DNA of 12,242 nt, from NCBI GenBank assembly GCA_902476475.1, contig CABSDO010000061.1, forward strand, positions 1 through 12,242. The letters run 5' to 3'. Position 1 is the first letter of the stretch, and each line of letters begins with the position of its first letter. Both the position numbers and the translations under genes were made by a program. The DNA is from an uncultured Collinsella sp. (lineage in GTDB: Bacteria; Actinomycetota; Coriobacteriia; Coriobacteriales; Coriobacteriaceae). Under the pieces are notes generated by a model. The model was given only the letters and a program-made list of their open reading frames with translations. It was not told the DNA's origin and did not search any database. Positions 1-5,120 of this stretch are shown here, in pieces.

Positions 1-1
1 G

Positions 2-1234
2 GATGCCGGAGGCGTGGCCCTCAATATCGAATCCGCCGAGGCTGCGCGCGAGGCCGAGAAGCCTGCCCGCCGTCGCCGTGGCAAGCTGCTGGGCGAGCCC
101 AAGACGGAGGCCAAGCTGCCGGGTGGCGTGGTGCAGCCCTCGCTGCCGCTTGGCGATCCGGAACCCGCGCCCGAGCCTACGGACGAGCAGAAGCAGGAGG
201 CACCGGCCGCCGAAGAGGCCGCCCCTGTCGCCGAGGCCGCCGCGAGCCCTGAGTCCGCGCTGGAGCCCAGCGATCACCTGGCCGCCATGATGCGCCGCAG
301 CGCCCGCCGCGAGGAGGCTTATGTGCCCACCTCGCAGCTTCGCCGCTTTACCCTGCCCGATTCGGCGCCCATCATGCGCCGAGTCATGGGCTTTCTGTCC
401 GATCAGGCCCGCGCGCTCATCCACGCCGGCGTGTCGCGCGACCGCATCTGCATCGATCCGGGCCCGGGCTTTGGCAAGACGGCCAACGAGGACATCGTCA
501 TCCAGCGCGAGACCGCCAAGATGGCGTCGCTGGGCTATCCGCTCATGTGCGCCGTGTCGCGCAAGCGCTTTGTGGGCGCTGTCTCGGGCGTGACCGAGGC
601 CGCCGAGCGCGATGCCGCCACGTTTGGCGTGTGCCTGGGCGCTATCCAAGCCGGCGCCAACATTGCGCGCGTGCACGACGTCGCGGGCTTTGCGCAGTTC
701 CTGAACGGTTACTGGGCTGTTGCCAAGCCGCAGCCGCGTCGCGCGTTTGTGGCCGTGGGCTCCAACCTGGGGCATCGCTGCGACAACATCCGCGCCGCGC
801 GCGACATGATTGCCGAGGTTCCGCTCACCTGCGTGTCCAACTGCTCGCGCATCTACGAGAGCGAACCGGCCTACGAGACGCGCCAGGACGCCTTTGCCAA
901 CGCCGTCATCGAGATTAAGACCGAGCTGGCACCGCTGGTGCTGCTCGACGAGCTCATGAAGATCGAGGCCGAGCTGGGCCGCGACCGTTCCAAAAAGGCC
1001 AAGGCCAATGGCCCACGCACCATCGACCTGGACCTGCTTTGGATGGACGGCGAGACCCACGGCGGCAAAAAGCTGCGCCTGCCGCATCCGCTGATCGGCG
1101 AGCGCGACTTTGTGCTGGTGCCGCTCGAGGACCTGATGCACGACCCGGCGCGGTTCTTCCGCTACAACGGCGTCGAGGTCAAGGAGCCCGAGGACCGCGT
1201 GGGACACATCGTAGGCGAATTGGGGCGCATGTAG
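2..1234 (+). CDS. folP-folK: Dihydropteroate synthase-HPPK fusion (FolP-FolK), 5' end missing
   Basis: The frame is open from the left edge, so the true start lies outside. Numbering here counts the GTG at 14 as residue 1. The C-terminal half of dihydropteroate synthase (joins pterin pyrophosphate to p-aminobenzoate) shows IDPGPGFGKT near residue 147, SRKRFVGA near 182 and RVHDV near 220. It is followed directly by 6-hydroxymethyl-7,8-dihydropterin pyrophosphokinase from about residue 243: GSNLG (249-253), GPRTIDLDLL (333-342, whose two Asp bind Mg2+ in this family), then LPHP and ERDFVLVPL. One cytosolic protein would therefore do two consecutive steps of dihydrofolate synthesis. Between a GEPKT motif (about residue 31), which fits the family's GxPxTMQ block, and APIMRRV (residue 118), about 85-90 Ala/Glu/Pro-rich residues are inserted. 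The stop abuts the next ATG, so the two genes are probably cotranscribed. Family assignment is secure; the N-terminal half cannot be judged. Confidence 0.93.
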   Translation, partial: DAGGVALNIESAEAAREAEKPARRRRGKLLGEPKTEAKLPGGVVQPSLPLGDPEPAPEPTDEQKQEAPAAEEAAPVAEAAASPESALEPSDHLAAMMRRSARREEAYVPTSQLRRFTLPDSAPIMRRVMGFLSDQARALIHAGVSRDRICIDPGPGFGKTANEDIVIQRETAKMASLGYPLMCAVSRKRFVGAVSGVTEAAERDAATFGVCLGAIQAGANIARVHDVAGFAQFLNGYWAVAKPQPRRAFVAVGSNLGHRCDNIRAARDMIAEVPLTCVSNCSRIYESEPAYETRQDAFANAVIEIKTELAPLVLLDELMKIEAELGRDRSKKAKANGPRTIDLDLLWMDGETHGGKKLRLPHPLIGERDFVLVPLEDLMHDPARFFRYNGVEVKEPEDRVGHIVGELGRM

Positions 1235-1936
1235 ATGATTGAGATGAATGCTGTTGCCGCCGGCACCGAGCTTGATGCCGCGCGCGACGCGGGCCGCGAG
1301 GGCGTGTCCGCGGGCTGGTGCGCGTGGAGCGCGGGCGATGCTTCGCTGACGTTTTCGCTGGTCGTGCGCCCGGATGTGAATATGCACGCCTTCCACGGCC
1401 TGCCGTTTGTGGCCGCGATGGGCATGATGGACGCGCTCGCGGGCACGGCTGCAACGCCGGGGCTGGGGCTTGCCGGCAAGGTGGGCATTCAGTGGCCGAG
1501 CGACATCGTGTGCGGCGCGCCTGCGTTTGAGACGTCACTTGCGCGCGTTGCCGTTAACGGCGGCGCCGGTGCCGCAGGCATGTTTGCTGTGGTGACGGTG
1601 GATATTGAGCGTGTGGCGCTAGGCGAGCTTGGCGTGGATATGGCCGACGAAGCGCTGGTTGAGGCGTTGACCGCCGCCCTGCTCGCCCGCGTTGGCGCTT
1701 GGGCGGTCGTTGCGAACACGCCGCAGGGCGCCGCCGGTCCGCTGGCCCCGGTGCTGGGCGAGTACTTCGATATGGTGCCGTTGCTGGGCCGTCAGGTTGC
1801 GGCGGTGTCGCCCAACGGCTTGCCGCTTGCGGTCGGTGTGTTTGCGGGCCTGGACATCTGGGGCCGCGCGACCATCAAGACCGACGCCGGCGAGCAAGAG
1901 TTTCCGCCCGAGGCCGTGCGCATCCGCGGGCTGTAG
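1235..1936 (+). CDS. birA: Divergent biotin-protein ligase-like protein (BirA/LPL family), probably degenerate active site
   Basis: This 233-residue protein has the overall layout of a group I biotin ligase without a DNA-binding domain. The block W-S-x-G-D followed by LTFSLVVRP (about residues 32-48), LPFVAAMGMMDAL (about 56-68) and QWPSDIV (86-92, in place of KWPNDV) match the catalytic fold, and the final 40 residues look like the small SH3-like C-terminal domain. The family attaches biotin to acetyl-CoA carboxylase and related enzymes. The glycine/arginine-rich GRGRxGR loop that holds biotinyl-AMP is missing, the catalytic Lys of the KxxGIL segment is not visible, and GIGxN reads TVDIE. 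The ATG at 1235 follows the upstream stop with no gap, with GGGG nine bases upstream; an ATG at 1244 is an alternative. A terminator follows. Fold assignment is moderately sure, ligase activity doubtful. Confidence 0.68.
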   Translation: MIEMNAVAAGTELDAARDAGREGVSAGWCAWSAGDASLTFSLVVRPDVNMHAFHGLPFVAAMGMMDALAGTAATPGLGLAGKVGIQWPSDIVCGAPAFETSLARVAVNGGAGAAGMFAVVTVDIERVALGELGVDMADEALVEALTAALLARVGAWAVVANTPQGAAGPLAPVLGEYFDMVPLLGRQVAAVSPNGLPLAVGVFAGLDIWGRATIKTDAGEQEFPPEAVRIRGL

Positions 1937-1970
1937 CGCGGGTCCGCTCGCAAAGATAGCCATGACAACA

Positions 1971-2005
1971 AAGCCCTCCTCGGCCAGCGCCGGGGAGGGC
2001 TTTTG
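1971..2005 (+). terminator. Rho-independent terminator after the folate/ligase operon
   Basis: AAGCCCTCC (1971-1979) pairs with GGAGGGCTT (1994-2002). The inner bases (1980-1984 with 1989-1993) also pair around a four-base loop, giving about 14 bp of stem followed by TTTT. It lies 34 bases after the ligase stop and closes that transcription unit. Confidence 0.88.
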
Positions 2006-2030
2006 CATGGCCGGGGCAAGCTCGCTAGTT

Positions 2031-2073
2031 TTGTCGCACCTTTGTCGCAGTAATGTCGCACCTTGTCGCAGTA
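2031..2073. repeat. Short tandem duplication built on TGTCGCA
   Basis: Two nearly identical units of 22 and 21 bases (2031-2052 and 2053-2073) differ by one inserted base and the first base. Each contains two TGTCGCA heptamers, so the heptamer occurs four times in 43 bases with alternating tails (ACC, GTA). It lies between the upstream terminator and the first palindrome. No function can be assigned; it could be a remnant of a repeat family or a protein-binding array. Confidence 0.7.
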
Positions 2074-2103
2074 GCGTCCAGTGGTGCTGGGCGACTGCGC
2101 ACC

Positions 2104-2148
2104 CCCTATTCCTCAAAACTGAAAAATTTTCGATTTTGAGGAATAGGG
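2104..2148. repeat. Palindrome copy 1 of the ATPase-flanking family
   Basis: This is a 45-base odd-length palindrome. CCCTATTCCTCAAAA (2104-2118) has its exact complement at 2134-2148; inside, a CT/GA mismatch is followed by GAAAA/TTTTC around a central A at 2126. The inner 39 bases match copy 2 (2192-2232) except that the central base is T there. It is 156 bases upstream of the ATPase start. As RNA it would fold into a long AT-rich hairpin; as DNA it could be a dimer-binding operator. Confidence 0.9.
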
Positions 2149-2191
2149 TCAAGCCAGCTCGACCCTTTGCGAGGTATATTCGTTGCAAAAC

Positions 2192-2232
2192 CTATTCCTC
2201 AAAACTGAAAATTTTTCGATTTTGAGGAATAG
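2192..2232. repeat. Palindrome copy 2, in the ATPase 5' leader
   Basis: This 41-base palindrome has CTATTCCTCAAAA arms, the same CT/GA mismatch as copy 1, and a central T at 2212. It ends 27 bases before the ATPase ATG. A TATATT at 2175-2180 could be a -10 element just upstream, though no good -35 is visible; in that case the palindrome would sit at the transcription start. Short outer arms CGTTGC (2181-2186) and GCAACG (2232-2237) add possible pairing. The position suits an operator or a leader hairpin controlling the ATPase gene. Confidence 0.9.
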
Positions 2233-2259
2233 CAACGAAAGACTGCAGGGAGGCCGCCA

Positions 2260-3456
2260 ATGAAACTCATCAATAGGACGTCGTATATGGACGCGTTGAC
2301 GAGTCTTATCGGCGTGCCGGATATCAAGGTCATCACGGGCATTCGCCGTAGTCGAAAATTGAAATTGCTCGAGGCCCTTTGCGACTACGTAGGGGCCAAC
2401 CTGCCCGATTCGAATATCATCCATATCAATTACAACCTCGATGAATTCGAGGGCCTGCTCGAATACCATGCGCTACTTGCCTACGTAAAAGAGCGTCGGG
2501 CGCCCGGCAAGCAAAACTTCCTGCTTATCGACGAGGTTCAGATGTGCGACGGCTTTGAGCGCGCTATCAACAGCCTTCACGCATCCGAGCAGTACGACAT
2601 TTTCATTACCGGATCGAACGCCTTTTTACTGTCGAGCGATCTGTCGACGCTCTTTACGGGGCGCACGTTCGAGATCGAGGTGTTCCCGTTCTCGTTTGAG
2701 GAGTATCGCTCTTACAGCGATGAGGGCGAGGTCGACCGCGACTTTGACGAGTACGCGCGGACCGGCGGCATGTCCGGCTCCTACCCCTATCCGATGCGGG
2801 AGCAGCGCTATCAATATCTCTCCAACGTCTTTAAGACGCTGATCGTGAGGGATATCGTACAGCGGCATAACGTGAGAAATGAATCGGCGCTGCTGCGCAT
2901 TGCCGATTACATGATGGACAATGTCTCCAACATCACGTCGGCCCGCAACATCACGGACGTTTTGAATGCGGACGGGCTGAAGATTACGAACAAGACGGTC
3001 GGCACGTATATGGGATACCTGTGCGACGCGTTCGCCTTCTATAAGGTGCGTCGATACGACATTCGCGGCAAGAAATACCTCAAGAGCGGCGAGAAGTATT
3101 ACCTGGCGGATCATGCGTTTAAATACGCTTTGCTCGGCACGCGCGATATGGACTGGGGTCGTGTGTACGAGAATATGGTGGCCATCGAGCTGCTGCGTCG
3201 CGGATACGAGGTGTACGTCGGCGTGCTCTACAAAAAGGAAATAGATTTTGTAGCAATCAAGCGAAGCGAGAAGTTCTACATTCAGGTGAGTGACGACATC
3301 GGCTCGGATAAGACGTTTGAACGGGAGATTTCGCCGCTCCTGAGCATTGGCGATGCGTATCCCAAGATGATTCTCGCCCGTACGCATCACGAGACAACAG
3401 ATCGCGATGGGGTGCAGATTGTGGACCTGGCGAGATGGCTGGCAGGCGAGGCGTAG
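2260..3456 (+). CDS. AAA_14/DUF4143-type ATP-binding protein with damaged Walker A
   Basis: This 398-residue protein has the two-part architecture of AAA_14-DUF4143 ATPases. The N-terminal P-loop half has Walker B LLIDEVQ (88-94; D91, E92), ITGSNA with the downstream LFTGR segment typical of sensor and arginine residues, and VFPFSFEEY. The C-terminal half ends in a DUF4143-like core, KKEIDFVA followed by YIQV, a restriction-endonuclease-like fold whose role is not established. The Walker A region reads GIRRSRKLKLL (from G27) where the family has GIRRSGKS: Gly to Arg at 32 and Ser to Leu at 34, each one base away from the normal codon. ATP binding may be lost. The ribosome site AGGGAGG (2247-2253) is six bases before ATG. 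Codon use is less GC-biased than in neighbouring genes, fitting horizontal acquisition. Palindromes flank it on both sides. Biological role unknown. Confidence 0.88.
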   Translation: MKLINRTSYMDALTSLIGVPDIKVITGIRRSRKLKLLEALCDYVGANLPDSNIIHINYNLDEFEGLLEYHALLAYVKERRAPGKQNFLLIDEVQMCDGFERAINSLHASEQYDIFITGSNAFLLSSDLSTLFTGRTFEIEVFPFSFEEYRSYSDEGEVDRDFDEYARTGGMSGSYPYPMREQRYQYLSNVFKTLIVRDIVQRHNVRNESALLRIADYMMDNVSNITSARNITDVLNADGLKITNKTVGTYMGYLCDAFAFYKVRRYDIRGKKYLKSGEKYYLADHAFKYALLGTRDMDWGRVYENMVAIELLRRGYEVYVGVLYKKEIDFVAIKRSEKFYIQVSDDIGSDKTFEREISPLLSIGDAYPKMILARTHHETTDRDGVQIVDLARWLAGEA

Positions 3457-3467
3457 TGTGCTTTCGG

Positions 3468-3511
3468 CCTATTCCTCAAAATTGAAAATAATTCAGTTTT
3501 GAGGAATAAGG
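3468..3511. repeat. Palindrome copy 3, directly after the ATPase gene
   Basis: TATTCCTCAAAA (3470-3481) has its exact complement at 3497-3508, with a shorter TGAA/TTCA inner match and a more diverged centre than copies 1 and 2. It starts 12 bases after the ATPase stop, inside the 88-base gap separating the convergent ATPase and coaX stops. It may serve as a two-way transcription end, but there is no T-tract, so the stronger reading is a third member of the repeat family that brackets this gene. Confidence 0.88.
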
Positions 3512-3544
3512 TTGGCGGATGTTTGCCGGGTTGCGGCGTTCGCT

Positions 3545-4318
3545 TTACCCCTGCTCCTGCATGCGACGGTAGATTTCGCAGATGCCCTTGATGGTGAGCT
3601 GGCCGTCGACCACGTCGAAGGCGTCGGTCGAATCGGCAACGATGCCGGCAAGGCCGCCTGTGGCGATGACGGTGGCGTCCTCGCGGCCCAGCTCGCGCTT
3701 CATACGCGCGACCAGGCCCTCAGCCATGGCGGCGGCCCCCGTTACGGCGCCGACCTTAATGCACTCCTCGGTATCGCGGCCGATGGCGTGCTCGGGTGTC
3801 TCGAGCGGAACGCTGGCGAGCTTGGCCGCGCGGGCGGCAAGCGCGTCCATGGAGATGCGGATGCCCGGCGCAATCGCTCCGCCAATGTAGTAACCGTCCT
3901 CGTCGATGACGTCGATATTGGTTGCGGTGCCAAAGTCCACCACGATCGCAGGGGCGCCGTAAAAGCGCTCGGCCGCGACGGCGTTGGCGATGCGGTCGGC
4001 GCCTACTGCCTGGGGGCGCGCCGCCCGCAGCTTGGTCACGGCGGCGGTCTGCGGGCCGATGACGATAGCGTCCGCCGCGATGCGGTCGGCCACGGCGTGC
4101 CACTCGCGCGAGAGCTGCGGCACCACGCCGGCAAAGGCGATCGCGTCGACCGCATCGAGCGAGAGGTCGTACATCTTAAAGAAGCCCATCAGGCGCACGT
4201 GGATCTCATCGGCGGTAAAGGAGCGGTCGGTGGGCATGCGCCACGACTGCACCAGCTCGTCTCCGTCAAACAGGCCCATGGCCGTCTGCGTGTTTCCCAT
4301 ATCGATAGCGAGCAGCAT
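3545..4318 (-). CDS. coaX: Type III pantothenate kinase
   Basis: This protein phosphorylates pantothenate with ATP, the first step of coenzyme A synthesis, in the cytosol. Its 257 residues match the usual length. The acetate-kinase/Hsp70-fold signatures are in order: LLAIDMGNTQT at the N-terminus (phosphate loop), FAGVVPQLS, GADRIANAVAA (the Asp is the family's catalytic base), VVDFGTATNID and GGAIAPGI. The frame extends upstream to a codon at 4405, but the start at 4318 places MLLAIDMGNT at the N-terminus as in homologues and has CCGGGAG five bases upstream (4324-4330). coaX commonly neighbours birA; here a convergent ATPase gene lies between them. Type III kinases are not feedback-inhibited by CoA (family knowledge). 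Confidence 0.95.
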   Translation of the reverse strand: MLLAIDMGNTQTAMGLFDGDELVQSWRMPTDRSFTADEIHVRLMGFFKMYDLSLDAVDAIAFAGVVPQLSREWHAVADRIAADAIVIGPQTAAVTKLRAARPQAVGADRIANAVAAERFYGAPAIVVDFGTATNIDVIDEDGYYIGGAIAPGIRISMDALAARAAKLASVPLETPEHAIGRDTEECIKVGAVTGAAAMAEGLVARMKRELGREDATVIATGGLAGIVADSTDAFDVVDGQLTIKGICEIYRRMQEQG

Positions 4319-4354
4319 GTCTACTCCCGGTTTTGGCGTAAAAGGACGCGCACC

Positions 4355-4360
4355 ATTGTA
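4355..4360 (-). promoter_or_regulatory. Possible -10 element for coaX
   Basis: Read on the minus strand this is TACAAT, 36 bases upstream of the coaX start. No convincing -35 sits 16-18 bases further upstream, so this is a weak call. Confidence 0.25.
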
Positions 4361-4453
4361 TACGCGCTGCCGGCGTTGGGCTGCGATTCGTTTACCGGGA
4401 CACATGGGCTGAAAGATATAAATATGAAGGAATTATGCTCTACGAGATTTTCC

Positions 4454-4482
4454 TTGCCGTTTACCGAACTCCCGCGTAATAT
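4454..4482 (+). promoter_or_regulatory. Sigma70-type promoter of the initiator tRNA gene
   Basis: TTGCCG (4454-4459), a 17-base spacer and TAATAT (4477-4482) form a near-consensus promoter. Transcription would begin near 4489, about 25 bases before the mature tRNA 5' end, giving a short leader for RNase P to remove. Confidence 0.7.
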
Positions 4483-4513
4483 TCTTGCTTGCGCGCATGA
4501 GGCGCCCAGACAT

Positions 4514-4590
4514 TGCGGGGTGGAGCAGTCTGGTAGCTCGCCGGGCTCATAACCCGGAGGTCGTAGGTTCAAATCCTGCCCCCGCGACCA
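4514..4590 (+). tRNA. Initiator tRNA-fMet, anticodon CAU
   Basis: This is a 77-nt cloverleaf with encoded CCA. The acceptor TGCGGGG (4514-4520) pairs with CCCCGCG, the D stem is GAGC/GCTC with A11-U24, the anticodon loop is CTCATAA (CAT at 4548-4550), and the T arm has TTCAAAT. Three consecutive G-C pairs next to the anticodon loop (GGG/CCC) identify it as the initiator, and most of the sequence agrees with the E. coli initiator as I recall it. The first pair is U1-G72, where bacteria usually carry C1 x A72. It has its own promoter and terminator. Confidence 0.97.
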
Positions 4591-4599
4591 AGAATTTGC

Positions 4600-4630
4600 A
4601 GCTCGTCGGTCTAGCCGGCGAGCTTTTTTT
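4600..4630 (+). terminator. Rho-independent terminator after tRNA-fMet
   Basis: AGCTCGTCGG (4600-4609) pairs with CCGGCGAGCT (4615-4624) with a single G-U, a five-base loop and a run of seven T (4624-4630). It begins ten bases after the tRNA CCA end. Confidence 0.93.
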
Positions 4631-4681
4631 GTTATTTCGGGACTGTGTGGTCGACCCGATTCTCAACTTTTCGGTCGAAAA

Positions 4682-4978
4682 TCTCAATCTGTAACACCTA
4701 GACCCAATTTGGGCTGCTATCTGTTACAGATTTAGATGTTTCGGCAGGACGGTCTCCGTTTGTCTAAATCTGTAACACGAGGGACGGATTTTGCCGAGTT
4801 GCTGTTACAGATCGAGATCTTTCGGCGGACGGGTTTGGTTTGTCTCGATCTGTAACAGTTAGGGCTGGTTTTGGCCTGTAGATGTTACAGATTTAGATTG
4901 TCGAGAACGGGCCAAGGGGAATGTCTCAATCTGTAACAGGTAGGACTGGTTTTGGTCTGTAGATGTTACAGATCGAGA
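4682..4978. repeat. Array of eight alternating inverted 15-bp repeats with 40-41 bp period
   Basis: Copies reading TCTnnATCTGTAACA start at 4682, 4763, 4843 and 4924. Copies of the inverse, TGTTACAGATnnAGA, start at 4722, 4803, 4883 and 4964. Orientation alternates strictly and start-to-start distances are 40, 41, 40, 40, 40, 41 and 40. Spacers are 25 bases after each forward copy and 25-26 after each inverse copy; those of one class resemble each other (for example GGNCTGGTTTTGG in the third and fourth). The copies at 4722/4763 and 4803/4843 are exact complements although their variable bases differ between the two pairs, and 4883/4924 differ by one base. These look like 55-56 bp hairpin modules. 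No coding frame fits the stretch from 4631 to 5114, and nothing else clear is seen in it apart from the downstream promoter. Function unknown. Confidence 0.93.
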
Positions 4979-5038
4979 CAAACCGACAGGCGTCCCATCC
5001 CCATCCACCTGCCGCTACCTGCTGTCCGCCGATTTCCG

Positions 5039-5068
5039 TTGCGCTGTTGTATTCCCATGCCATATTCT
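5039..5068 (+). promoter_or_regulatory. Candidate promoter of the ene-reductase gene
   Basis: TTGCGC (5039-5044), an 18-base gap and TATTCT (5063-5068) give a plausible vegetative promoter. The transcript would start near 5075, leaving a leader of about 45 bases. The match is moderate. Confidence 0.4.
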
Positions 5069-5120
5069 CTAGACAACTACGCGGCATCATCGCCGCCGCG
5101 CCTACAAGAGAGGAATGTCC

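Noticed and set aside
3468..3511. Bidirectional terminator between the ATPase gene and coaX
   Set aside because: The stem is long but lacks a T-tract on either side, and its sequence belongs to the same family as the two upstream palindromes, so a terminator role was not assigned.
4435..4479. A 14-codon frame with AAGGA just upstream, possible leader peptide
   Set aside because: It overlaps the strong tRNA promoter and would lie upstream of the transcription start.
3512..4552. A 346-codon plus-strand open frame
   Set aside because: It is antisense to coaX and runs into the tRNA gene; there is no family resemblance.
4682..4978. CRISPR array
   Set aside because: The repeats alternate in orientation, are only 15 bases with internal variation, and the spacers within each class resemble each other. 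No cas gene is near.
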